Source: a candidate division WOR-3 bacterium (GTDB lineage Bacteria > Hydrothermota > Tepidihabitantia > Tepidihabitantales > Tepidihabitantaceae). Taken from it: 64,000 bases of DNA. The translations under genes were made by a program, and so were the position numbers. Below, piece by piece: positions 33,292-42,700 of the stretch (positions are counted from its first letter, which is position 1; every line of letters begins with the position of its first letter). Where the stretch lies: assembly GCA_039801085.1 (NCBI GenBank), contig JBDRTY010000002.1, forward strand, positions 257,339-321,338, in the 5' to 3' direction. Below the pieces are notes generated by a model. The model searched no databases and was not told the origin of the DNA. It was given only the letters and a program-made list of their open reading frames with translations.

Positions 33292-34085
33292 TCTGGGTTA
33301 TTATCGGGCTTTTGGGTCTGATTCTCGGCAGCTTCTTCAATGTGTGCATCTGGCGCATCCCGCGCGGGGAATCGATCAGCTATCCTCCTTCCCACTGCCC
33401 CCGCTGTAGGCATCCGATCCGGGCTTACGACAACATTCCGATCATCAGCTATCTGATATTGCGGGGCAGATGCCGGGACTGCCATCAGCCAATCTCGTTC
33501 CGTTACCCCCTGATTGAAGGCATTACCGCCCTGCTCTTTCTCCTCAGCTATGCCAAGTTCGGTTTTGACTGGCAGCTGGTGCGCGCGCTGGTCTTTATCA
33601 GCTTGCTCATTGTCCTTGCCGGCATCGATTTCGACCACAAGATTCTGCCGATTGAACTGTCGTTTGCCGGGTTAATTGTGGGGCTGGTGACTGCTCTGAT
33701 TCCGGTGTTTCGGATGACAATCAAAGAAGCATTCTGGGGCGCGGTAATCGGAGCCGGCTTTGTCTTTTTTGCCTGGGCGTTGTGGCGGTTTGTGCTCGCC
33801 CGGCCATTTTCCCGTTTGGGTGTAAAACAGAAGGAGGCGATGGGCTGGGGGGATCTGCCGTTTGCCGCAATGATCGGAGTTTTTGCAGGTGTGAGGGGTA
33901 TGATTGTGGCACTGGCAGTGGCGGTAGTTGCTGGTGTGATCTTCGGTCTTGCGGGGAGAATCAGCGGACGGCTGAAGAAAGGGCAGGAGGTTCCGTTCGG
34001 ACCGTTGCTGGCACTGGGCGGGGTGGTTGGACTTTTCGCAGGCAGAGCGATTTTCGGCTGGTACCTGAAGCTGGTGCTGCCGTGA
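33288..34085 (+). CDS. pilD: PilD, prepilin leader peptidase/N-methyltransferase
   Basis: A 265-residue polytopic aspartic peptidase (A24). The cytoplasmic loop has the four-cysteine zinc site (CPRC and CRDC) and the two catalytic Asp residues are in AGIDFDHKILP and MGWGDLPFAAMIG. It cleaves the leaders of the five prepilins in this window and methylates their new N-termini. GTG start overlapping the pilT stop by 4 bases; a strong bidirectional terminator follows. Confidence 0.95.
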   Translation: MIWVIIGLLGLILGSFFNVCIWRIPRGESISYPPSHCPRCRHPIRAYDNIPIISYLILRGRCRDCHQPISFRYPLIEGITALLFLLSYAKFGFDWQLVRALVFISLLIVLAGIDFDHKILPIELSFAGLIVGLVTALIPVFRMTIKEAFWGAVIGAGFVFFAWALWRFVLARPFSRLGVKQKEAMGWGDLPFAAMIGVFAGVRGMIVALAVAVVAGVIFGLAGRISGRLKKGQEVPFGPLLALGGVVGLFAGRAIFGWYLKLVLP

Positions 34086-34090
34086 AATTA

Positions 34091-34128
34091 AAGGCGGGGA
34101 CGACATGCTCGTCCCCGCCTTCTTTTTT
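34091..34128 (+). terminator. Bidirectional terminator between pilD and the OmpA gene
   Basis: Perfect 13-bp stem AAGGCGGGGACGA / TCGTCCCCGCCTT, CATGC loop, TCTTTTTT tail. Confidence 0.93.
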
Positions 34129-34137
34129 AATTCAGTA

Positions 34138-36075
34138 TTATCTCACGATGACGAATTCGACCCGGCGGTTGAGCTGGCGACCCTCTTCGGTATCGTTAGA
34201 GGCAATCGGCTGTGATTCACCGAATCCCTTAGCACTGAGCCGTTTCGGGTCAATACCACCATACTGAACAAGGAAATTCATAACGGCATACGCGCGTTTT
34301 TCTGACAGGATGCGATTGGATTCTTCAGATCCGATACTGCAGGTATGACCATGGATTTCCACCACAATATCCGGGTTGTCTTTCATAATCTGAGCCGCCT
34401 CCATCAACGCGGGATAGGATTCCGGACGCAGGGTTGCCTTACCGAGCTCAAAATAGACACCTTTGAGTCTTAAGACCATCCCCTTGGACACCAGCTCAAA
34501 TGTTCGTTCCGTGGTTTCTCCCTTGGTGATGTTGAAGCTGACAGTCTGGACAACATATCCCGGAGCGTCGATTTTTACTTCATAGCTGCCGACCGGAAGC
34601 TCGGTCTGGCATTGACCTGTCGTGCTGTCGGTGGTCAGGGAGGGTTTTTCACCCTGAGTAAAACTGATTGTTGCCAGGAGGGGTTTGCCAGTCTGTTTGT
34701 CCACAACCTTCGCTTTGAATGTCCCTTTCATTTCCAGAGAAGTGAGGCCGATGTTGAGCTTGGTAATGCTGCCATCTTCAACCTCTACCGCCCTTTCTTC
34801 CGGGAAATAGCCTTCCTTTTCTATGCGTACCGCAATGAGTCCCGCCGGGACATTATCCGCGCGGAAAAACCCGGTAAGCGGATTGGAGCTGACCGAAGGA
34901 ATGTTAGTGGCTACAAACGAGATTTTCGCTTCCAGAGGTTTACCATTGTAGGTGTCGTAGACCCTGCCGGAAACCGTGCCGTAGGGAACGAGCGGTTTCA
35001 GTCTGAAGGTATGGGAGGCATATCCCTTGTCCGGAATTACCAGCGGTACTGCTTCTGGTATATAGCCATCTTTAGATGCCTCGACAATTACTACGCCGGC
35101 AGGCAATTTTTCCAGATAGAAGGTGCCGTTTTCCGGATCGGATTTAAGGCTGGGCAGATGTTTGCGGATGAAGCGGATTTTGGCTGCCAGGGGCATGCCG
35201 GTACGGGCGTCTTCAACCTTGCCGACAAGTCTGCCCCAGGGACGCTCCGGCGGTTTTGGGAAAGGCGATACCAGTGTAATTCCTAAAATCGCTTCGTAGT
35301 TGGGAACAGTTTCCGTCAGACCCAGTTCAATTCCGCCGTTGAGATGAAGCGCTCCCATTTTTACCCGTACTCCCGGGGTGACCCGCGCTTTCGGTGTGTA
35401 ATTACTGCCAATTAAAGCGCCAAAGCCGGCTTCAGCTTCTGTTTCGGAAGTCACTTCAATGAACAGGTCAACGGCATTGGAGGGAAATTCAATGCCGGCA
35501 CCGGCAAACTGCTGGGCGGGGGTAGATAATGTCCGGCCGTAATTCAGCATCAGGGTAGGGAGGGTTTTGTAAAGTTCCCAGAAACGGAATGCTGCGATCG
35601 CACGCCAGTTGCTTTTATCCATAAACAGCTGGTCAAGGAATCCATCCGACTCCTGGTAGGTGTAATTGCTTCTGGGCATAACCCACTGTCCGGCACCGGC
35701 AAGTTTAAATACCGGGATGAATGGAATCGAAAGCTTTGCCCCCAGCATCTGTCCCTGCCAGTCGTAGAACAGGGTATAAGGGTTGGTGCGGAAATCGACA
35801 ATACCTACCAGTGAACCGTAAAACTCGCAGAATGGAAATGGTGCGTAGTTCATTTCCATTCCAAAGAGCGGGCCACGATACATTGTGACTTTGTCGCCAA
35901 GGTTGGTGCGATTTAACATCCAGCGGTTGGCAAACACCAGAGCGCCGTCTTCTTCAACTCTGGCATCCTGAATCCGGAACAGTCCCCTGCCCCCTCCCAG
36001 TGCGGGATCTGCCAAGCTGAGCCCGATTAAGATCCAGAAGATGCTCAGTGCGATGAGTACCTTTTTACCGTTCAT
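34138..36075 (-). CDS. Outer-membrane protein with regulatory-like repeats and OmpA domain
   Basis: A 645-residue exported protein. Signal peptide at residues 1-22 and an N-terminal domain of about 250 residues (possibly a small barrel) come first. Three carboxypeptidase-regulatory-like repeats follow (GRLVGKVEDARTGMPLAAKI, GTVSGRVYDTYNGKPLEAKI, KGTFKAKVVDKQTGKPLLAT). The C-terminal OmpA peptidoglycan-binding domain has VEIHGHTCSIGSEESNRILS and RVEFVIVR. It should tie the outer membrane to the cell wall. Start ATG 36075 with AGGAGG upstream; the longer frame to 36222 runs through the promoter. Confidence 0.9.
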   Translation of the reverse strand: MNGKKVLIALSIFWILIGLSLADPALGGGRGLFRIQDARVEEDGALVFANRWMLNRTNLGDKVTMYRGPLFGMEMNYAPFPFCEFYGSLVGIVDFRTNPYTLFYDWQGQMLGAKLSIPFIPVFKLAGAGQWVMPRSNYTYQESDGFLDQLFMDKSNWRAIAAFRFWELYKTLPTLMLNYGRTLSTPAQQFAGAGIEFPSNAVDLFIEVTSETEAEAGFGALIGSNYTPKARVTPGVRVKMGALHLNGGIELGLTETVPNYEAILGITLVSPFPKPPERPWGRLVGKVEDARTGMPLAAKIRFIRKHLPSLKSDPENGTFYLEKLPAGVVIVEASKDGYIPEAVPLVIPDKGYASHTFRLKPLVPYGTVSGRVYDTYNGKPLEAKISFVATNIPSVSSNPLTGFFRADNVPAGLIAVRIEKEGYFPEERAVEVEDGSITKLNIGLTSLEMKGTFKAKVVDKQTGKPLLATISFTQGEKPSLTTDSTTGQCQTELPVGSYEVKIDAPGYVVQTVSFNITKGETTERTFELVSKGMVLRLKGVYFELGKATLRPESYPALMEAAQIMKDNPDIVVEIHGHTCSIGSEESNRILSEKRAYAVMNFLVQYGGIDPKRLSAKGFGESQPIASNDTEEGRQLNRRVEFVIVR

Positions 36076-36151
36076 AAAAATACCTCCTCGGTTTTGTACT
36101 ATACTTTTCCAAAATTGAAAAGGGACACCCCCTTTTCCGTAAACACATATG

Positions 36152-36180
36152 ATAGTATAAATTTTATACGGGGTTGTCAA
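36152..36180 (-). promoter_or_regulatory. Promoter of the OmpA-family gene
   Basis: Minus strand: perfect TTGACA, a 17-base spacer, TACTAT; a leader of about 70 bases to ATG 36075. Confidence 0.7.
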
Positions 36181-36199
36181 CTTAAAACTTGCGAAAGTT

Positions 36200-37168
36200 T
36201 TACTCCTGAATGTGAAATTCAATGATATCCCGGTCCTGCAGACACTGGGTCCGCTCTACCCGTTGACCGGTGAAGACATTGTTTCGCCAGAGTCGGGCAT
36301 AGGCGAGTTTGCGGGCAAAATCCTTGTGCAGATGATAGGCGGCGTCAATAACTGTGGCACCGGTTTTCAGAATTACCGGTTCGTTCATATCCGGCGGTTT
36401 GCCCGGTTTTTTCGTATAGACACGGATGATATTGAGTACAGCGAATGCCCGGCGCCGGAATTCTTCAAGTCCCTGTCCGGTCTTTACCGATACCAAAAGA
36501 ATATCAATATCACCCACCAGTTCCCGGAGAATATTGAGCCGATCCTGGGCTTCCGGGTCGTCAGCCTTAGTGCCGAGACGGAGCAGAGGTTTGACTGTTG
36601 TACCGGGTTCGGGCGTAAAGGCAATCCGGTGGTGGACGAGCAGTTCTCTGATCTGCTCCGTTGTTTCCAGAACCGAATCGTCTCCCAGATCAAGCAGCCA
36701 GCAAACCGCATCCGCGGTCCGCAGGATATGGAAAAGCCAGGCGGGCGAATCCGGTGTCAGTGGCGGGGTATCAATCAGTTGGATCTGGATGTCTTCATAA
36801 GGCATCATCCCGGCAAGAGGCCTGGTGGTGGTAAATGGATAAGGAGCAATTTCGGTGTTCAATCCGGTTAATGCGTTAACGAGTGCTGATTTGCCACAGT
36901 TCGGAGCTCCGAAAACTGCGATCTGTCCTGCCCCCTGTTTTTCGACTGAGTACCAGTCAACCCGTTTGCCACCACCCCGATCTTCGGACAGTTCGCGCCG
37001 GATGCGGGCAATCCTGGACTTGATGTCCGCCTGCATCTTTTCAGTGCCCTTGTGCTTTGGGATCGTGGCGAGCATTTCTTCCAGGCAGATGAGTTTTTCC
37101 TCCGGAGTTTTTGCCTGCCGGAATTTTTCCTCTGCCTGTTTATATTCGGGAGTCAGATTCGCCGGCAT
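36200..37168 (-). CDS. DRG/Obg-type GTPase with C-terminal TGS domain
   Basis: A 322-residue GTPase. Helical N-terminus (residues 1-75), G1 as GAPNCGKSALVNALTG (near 85), G2/G3 region YPFTTTRPLAGMMPYED with DTPPL, G4 as LGTKADD (TKAD in place of NKxD), G5 as LVSVKTGQGL, and a TGS domain ending RTQCLQDRDIIEFHI. This layout matches the DRG subfamily, ribosome-associated GTPases more usual in archaea and eukaryotes and found in some bacteria. TATAAT directly abuts the ATG, so the start or promoter is uncertain. Confidence 0.87.
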   Translation of the reverse strand: MPANLTPEYKQAEEKFRQAKTPEEKLICLEEMLATIPKHKGTEKMQADIKSRIARIRRELSEDRGGGKRVDWYSVEKQGAGQIAVFGAPNCGKSALVNALTGLNTEIAPYPFTTTRPLAGMMPYEDIQIQLIDTPPLTPDSPAWLFHILRTADAVCWLLDLGDDSVLETTEQIRELLVHHRIAFTPEPGTTVKPLLRLGTKADDPEAQDRLNILRELVGDIDILLVSVKTGQGLEEFRRRAFAVLNIIRVYTKKPGKPPDMNEPVILKTGATVIDAAYHLHKDFARKLAYARLWRNNVFTGQRVERTQCLQDRDIIEFHIQE

Positions 37169-37237
37169 ATTATATCGCTAAATTCGTTCAGCACCTCCTT
37201 TGGGAGGGCTGAGCCGGTTAAACGGCACCCTCAGAAG

Positions 37238-38509
37238 TTATAAGGTCTTTGTTTCATCAACATCCATAAATACAAGTCCGGAGATCAGTTTAGGATAAAA
37301 ATCGGTTGACTTCTGGGGCATACGCTCCATTTTCTTCGCCAGTGCCTGAACCTGCTCGGGCCGGGTGGGGTTAAGAAACAGAGCAATCTGATATTCACCG
37401 GAATTAACGCGGGCGATGGCATCATTCCAGTAACGCTCATAGCTAACCCGGCCTTCGATCAGTTCCGGGGTGATTCCCAATACCCGGTCGATCACCAGCG
37501 CGTGCAGCAGGGCAACATCGAGCTGGCGGTATTCCGGGCTTTTTCCCCTGAGGGCATCCAGAGCGATATCCGCAGATTTGAGTAGCAGCAGAAAACTTCT
37601 GCCCGGTCCGAGATACATGATAAAGGCATGCTGGTTCCGATTGTGTTCCAGCTTGGTTTTTGCCTGCGTGTCGTTGACCGGTTTTACGATAAACATTTCT
37701 CCGAGGCGCTGGAGCAGCTCTTCCTGCCGGATTTGAACGCCTTTGACCAGCCGGTGGGTAGGCAGAATTACGAGGCCCGGGTCGGTAATTTTGAAGAAGG
37801 CAGCGGTTTTAAACCTGAGGGCAGCGTTGTCCGGCAGCGGATGTTTTTTCTCCATTTCCTGCCGGTAATTGAGTGCGGTTTCGTAGCGGTGATGGCCATC
37901 AGCAATCAATAATACTCTGTTCTGCAGTGCCTGATGCAGGGCATTGACCCGGGACGGTTCGTCAATTCGCCATATCCGGTGGACTACACGGTATTCGTCA
38001 ACCACCTGCATCAATGGGGGTCCTTCAGTTTGGAGCAGGCGCTCGATCTCGCCTGATTCGTCCGGATAGAGCAGGAAGATCTGCTCGTAATCCTTTTTGG
38101 TGGTGCGCAGGAGGTTGAGCCGGTCAGCCTTGGGACCGGAATGAGTGAATTCATGGGGCAGGACTGTGCCTTTTTCAAATTCTTCTACTCTGATTGCACC
38201 GATGAAACCGCGGCGGCACAGAGTCTGAGTTTCCAGTTGAAACTCCTCTTCCAGGACATAAAACGCCGCTTGAGTGTCTTCAATCAGTATTTTCTGTTTC
38301 AGCCAGTCGCTGCAGGTGCGGGCGGAGCTGTTATACGGGTCGGCCTCTTTCGGCAGGATCAGTCGGACAAAATTGTAGGGGTGCCGGGCAAGATACTTCT
38401 CCTGCATTGCAGGGCTGATTTTGTCATAAGGCTGGGTAATTACAGCACTTAAATCGGCAATTTTTTCCGGGTTATAATGGATCGCCGGGAAGGGTCTTAC
38501 ATCAGCCAT
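37238..38509 (-). CDS. DUF1015 family protein
   Basis: A 423-residue protein of the DUF1015 family (PF06245). The diagnostic opening is VRPFPAIHYNPEKIADLSAV and TQPYDKISPAMQEKYLARHP; LLIADGHHRYETALNYRQEM is the conserved central motif. Function is not established; the family often lies next to SerA-like dehydrogenases in thermophilic and anaerobic bacteria, as here, where its ATG directly follows the serA stop. A link to serine or hydroxyacid metabolism is inferred from that linkage. Confidence 0.92.
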   Translation of the reverse strand: MADVRPFPAIHYNPEKIADLSAVITQPYDKISPAMQEKYLARHPYNFVRLILPKEADPYNSSARTCSDWLKQKILIEDTQAAFYVLEEEFQLETQTLCRRGFIGAIRVEEFEKGTVLPHEFTHSGPKADRLNLLRTTKKDYEQIFLLYPDESGEIERLLQTEGPPLMQVVDEYRVVHRIWRIDEPSRVNALHQALQNRVLLIADGHHRYETALNYRQEMEKKHPLPDNAALRFKTAAFFKITDPGLVILPTHRLVKGVQIRQEELLQRLGEMFIVKPVNDTQAKTKLEHNRNQHAFIMYLGPGRSFLLLLKSADIALDALRGKSPEYRQLDVALLHALVIDRVLGITPELIEGRVSYERYWNDAIARVNSGEYQIALFLNPTRPEQVQALAKKMERMPQKSTDFYPKLISGLVFMDVDETKTL

Positions 38510-39415
38510 TTATACTGCTCCTTTCAGTGCATCCCGGACCTTTTCAGCAATCTGAATTCCTGCCCGACGCTGACCTTCTTTGGTCTGGGCGCCGATGTGG
38601 GGAGTGCCGATTACCTGTGGTAATGAGAACAGCCGGAAATCTCTAAGCGGTTCCTCCTCAAACACATCCAGCGCCGCTGCTGCCACCTGTCCGCTCTGAA
38701 TTGCTTCGAATAAGGCGGTTTCATCGATGACACCGCCGCGGGCGCAGTTGATGATAATAACTCCCTTTTTCATTTTTGCGAATGCCTCTTTATTCAGCAG
38801 ATGGTAGGTTTCCGCTGTTTTCGGGATGTGCAGGGAGATGAAATCCGATTCGGCGAGCAGTTGATCAAGAGAACAGGGCTCCCCATATTGCGGCTGGATA
38901 CCGGGCAGATCATTGACGAGCACCTTCATTCCCAGCGCCAGTGCCCGCTTCGCCAGTTCGGTTCCAATTCTGCCGGAACCGATGATTCCCAGTGTCTTGC
39001 CGAAGAGTTCTATCCCTTTGAATGCCTTCTTTTCCCACTTGCCGCTGCGCAGGGAAGCGGTTGCCTGCGGGATGGAGCGGGCGCAGGCAAACATCATCCC
39101 CAGCGCCAGTTCGGCAACCGAAATTGAGGTTGCCTCCGGGGTATTAACCACCTTGATTCCCCGCGCCTCGGCTGCCTGGCGGTCAACATTGTCGAGTCCG
39201 ACTCCGGCCCGGCCGATTACCTTGAGATTTTTACCGGCATTGATCACTTCCGCTGTGACTTTCGTTGCGCTGCGGACAATGATCGCATCATAGTCCGGAA
39301 TAACCTTCAACAGTTCTTCTGGGGCGATACCCGGCTTTTCATCTACGGTAAAACCGGCATCGGTCAGGATTTTTACACCTTCAGGGTCAATCGGGTCAGT
39401 GATAATGATCTTCAT
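38510..39415 (-). CDS. serA: D-3-phosphoglycerate dehydrogenase
   Basis: A 301-residue D-2-hydroxyacid dehydrogenase. It shows the N-terminal DPIDPEGVKILTDAGF, the NAD-binding GKTLGIIGSGRIGTELAKRA, and catalytic Arg, Glu and His in NCARGGVIDETAL, ALDVFEEEPL and GTPHIGAQTKEGQ. It catalyses the first step of serine synthesis. It lacks the C-terminal ACT regulatory domain of long SerA forms, so feedback control by serine is not evident. Start 39415 (AAGGAG upstream) preferred over 39448. Upstream partner of DUF1015. Confidence 0.92.
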   Translation of the reverse strand: MKIIITDPIDPEGVKILTDAGFTVDEKPGIAPEELLKVIPDYDAIIVRSATKVTAEVINAGKNLKVIGRAGVGLDNVDRQAAEARGIKVVNTPEATSISVAELALGMMFACARSIPQATASLRSGKWEKKAFKGIELFGKTLGIIGSGRIGTELAKRALALGMKVLVNDLPGIQPQYGEPCSLDQLLAESDFISLHIPKTAETYHLLNKEAFAKMKKGVIIINCARGGVIDETALFEAIQSGQVAAAALDVFEEEPLRDFRLFSLPQVIGTPHIGAQTKEGQRRAGIQIAEKVRDALKGAV

Positions 39416-39501
39416 TGTCTGCTCCTTCTGTTTTGGATACTCAATCAAGCGTGAGTTATAGTATATGATAACCGAGGGTTTGGTTTAGTCAACAGTGAAC
39501 A

Positions 39502-39517
39502 AGGGGTACTGACCCCT
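39502..39517 (+). repeat. Short AGGGGT-ACTG-ACCCCT inverted repeat
   Basis: Perfect 6-bp arms in the spacer upstream of serA. The reverse strand shares CAGGGGTCAG with a site at 17327-17336. It may be a leftover of a palindromic element or a weak hairpin; too few copies here to decide. Confidence 0.3.
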
Positions 39518-39549
39518 GTTTTAACTCGCATTTTTTCATAAAATTCCGA

Positions 39550-39577
39550 TTGACAGATTGCCAGTTTATGGTATAAT
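39550..39577 (+). promoter_or_regulatory. Consensus promoter of the C25 peptidase gene
   Basis: Perfect TTGACA, a 16-base spacer, perfect TATAAT; predicted leader of about 180 bases to the GTG at 39764. Confidence 0.8.
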
Positions 39578-39583
39578 TTTATC

Positions 39584-39763
39584 AGCCAGTAATGGCATAA
39601 TAAAAAGGCGCGGCGCATAAAATCATGTGCAGGCTCGGCACATCATCATTTCCGAACGCTCCTATAAAGGGCGCTCGCAACACCCAGTTATTCCATTACA
39701 ATATCAATTCAGCGGGTCAAAATCGGCGGTTAAATGATTTTGCCACCGCCGGAAGGAGGTAAG
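39584..39763 (+). promoter_or_regulatory. Long 5' leader of the C25 peptidase gene
   Basis: Non-coding, with small hairpins (TGTGC/GCACA near 39627; GCGCTC/GGGCGC around 39655-39675) and a terminal GGAAGGAGG. No known riboswitch class was recognised. Confidence 0.35.
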
Positions 39764-42700
39764 GTGAGGCGTAATGTATTTGTCATAATATTCTTGGGAC
39801 TTTCAGCCGGTTATTTGTTTGGCGCCGGCTGGTCCGCCAGTTTTCAGTTCCGTCCCAATTCATTTGGTGTGCAGACATTGGAACGGGATGGTCAGATTTT
39901 CACCATCCTCAATCCTGAGCGAAATGCAGTGCTAGAGCATTCCAATCTGCAGATTGACTATGTGCGGGAAACCGGGAAACCGATATTACCCTGCTGGAGT
40001 TTCATTCTGGCAATTCCCCAGGGAATGAAGGTGGGGCAAGTACGGGTGACTGAGGATGGTGTTACTGTAATTAAGGCGGGATATCCACCTTATCCAGCAC
40101 AGCCCCCAGTGCCGGTATCTGCGTCTGAACCCCAAACCTTTGTTTCTCCTGAGCCCGAAGTTTACCGGGGAACTCAGCCCTGGCCCGGTGAGCGCTATTG
40201 GATAAGCCCAGTGGGCATCAAATCCGGATTCCGGCTGGTTAATATCGTGATTTATCCGGTGCGGTATGATCCGGTTAATGGCAGCTACCTCATCAGTCAG
40301 AACTTCAGGGTCGAGGTTACATATGAACCGGACCCGGCAGCAGAGTTTATCAGTCTGACCGGAAAGCAGCTCAAATTGTTCAGCGCAGCAGTAAAGTCTC
40401 TGGTCATCAACCCTGAGGATGTGGAGTGGTATGCACCGCCGGAAAAGACTGCTGACTTTGGCACCTATGATTATGTTATTATTACCAATTCTACGCTTGA
40501 GCCCTATTTTCAGCCGCTTCTGAACTGGCGTAAACGACTCGGCTATTCCGGAATTATCCGGACAACGAGCTGGATTAATTCCAATTACTCAGGCCGGGAT
40601 TTGCCCGAGAAGATCCGGAATTTCATCCGTGATTATTTTAACAATTATGGCACGATGTGGGTGCTTTTAGGCGGTGATACCACGGTTGTGCCAGCCCGTC
40701 AGGCACGTGCTACCTGTGCTGGAGAAATCGGAAATATCCCGTGTGATCTTTATTATGTTGACCTGCAGTATTCCTGGGATTCCAATAATGACAATATCTT
40801 CGGTCAGTACGGTGTTGATACTACCGACCTTTATTATGATCTCTATGCCGGACGGGCGAGTGTTGACGATACGAATCAGGTTAAGACCTTTGTCAACAAG
40901 GTCATTACTCATGAGTCAAATCCGCCAACCGATTATCTGCGCCGGATTCTTCTGGTGAGCGGTTATCTCTGGAGTGGTTATGATGAGACCCAGTCAAACG
41001 ACTCGATTGCCAATATCACCCCCACTGGCTGGTCCGATGTTTATATTGAAAACCCGGGTAATACCACGATGGTCCGGGATTCGCTGAACCACGGGTTTCA
41101 GTTCTGCCATATGGTCGGGCATGGTAATGATTACGGCATTTATCACAACTCAACCGCTTATTACAGCACCTCGGTGATCTCAGGTCATAACAACGGCTCA
41201 CGGGTCGGACTGATCAACTCGATCGCCTGCTATCCGGGGAACTTTGAATACAATGATTGTCTTGCTGAGGCTACTCACAACTGTGCAACCGGTGGCGCCC
41301 TTTCGGTGATTATGAACTCGCGCTATGGCTGGGGCACGCCGCCCGTGATCGGTCCTTCAGAAAAGCTGGATATCCGGTTTTATGACTATTTCTTTAATCA
41401 TGATACTATGCCGATTGCTTTGACTCATGCTGTGTCCAAGGAGGTCTACCGCGGCCCGGCCAATGGCGGGGATGGTGCGTGGCGCTGGTGCTATTTTGAA
41501 CTCAATTACTTCGGTGACCCGCTGCAGCTGATGTATGAGAATGTCCCGGCACAGCTGAACGCAAGTTTCTCAAGCCCGATTAATATCGGCATTCAGAATT
41601 TCACTGTTACCGTAACATCGGGGTCCAATCCGGTATCGCAGGCGCTGGTCTGTGTCTGGAAGGGCAGTGAGGTTTATGAACGTAACTATACGAATGCCTC
41701 CGGACAGGTTACATTTACCATCAATCCGACTACGCCGGGGTATATGTATGTCACCGCCTCCAAGCCCAACTATCTGCCCGACCTGGATTCCTGTCAGGTG
41801 GTTGCGACCAGGCTCGATGTCGGCGTGATCCGGATCATTACCCCGTCAGGCACGGTTGATTATGGCACAACGCTCAATCCCACCGCGGTGATCAGGAATT
41901 ATCTTGCAGTGCCGGTGTCCAATGTGCCAATCCGGTTTACAATTGGTGGTGGGTATACCGCAAATGAGATTGTCGGTCAGATTGGCGGCAATGACTCAGC
42001 GATTGTTCAGTTCACTCAATGGACTGCAGCACCTGCGGGGAATCTGGCGGTCAAATGTTCAACCATGCTTGCTGGCGATACCTTCCCGAACAATGATTAT
42101 CTGACCGGTTCGGTGTTTGTCCGCTACCGGGATGCGGGTGCAGTATCAATAACAATTCCGGCTACGGTGGATTCCGGTACAGTTGTTTATCCGGTCGCAA
42201 CAGTGCGCAATTACGGGAATACGAATGAGACCTTTAATGTCCGGCTGGTGATCGGGGGCACGAGCTATATTCAGACCCGGACGAAGACACTGGCATCGGG
42301 CGCGATTGATACCGTAAATTTCCCGGCTTGGACTGCGCTGGAACGGGGCAGTCATGCGGTCCGGTGTTCAACTCAGCTCAGTGGTGATAATAACCCCGGA
42401 AACGACCTGATAACCGCCAATACTTTTGTCCGGGTGCGGGATGTTGGCTGCACTCAGATTATTTCTCCGGCAGGCAATATCGATTCGGCGCCGACAATCC
42501 CCGTCCGGGCGAAGGTCAGAAACTTCGGTAATACGAGCGAGAGCTTTACGCTCAAATTCCGGATCAACGGTCCGGTGAACTGGAGCGATCAGGCATCGGT
42601 CAACAATTTGGCACCGGGAGATTCGGTGGTGGTTAATTTCAATGACTGGATCTGTGGACCACGAGGTTCCTATGCTACTGTTTGTTCCACGGAGCTAAGT

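Noticed and set aside
37169-37200. TATAAT next to the DRG GTPase ATG as a leaderless promoter
   Set aside because: The box abuts the ATG, so transcription would start inside the gene, and no -35 was found at 16-18 bases.
39584-39763. C25 leader as a c-di-GMP or other known riboswitch
   Set aside because: None of the conserved core sequences of classes I could recall are present.
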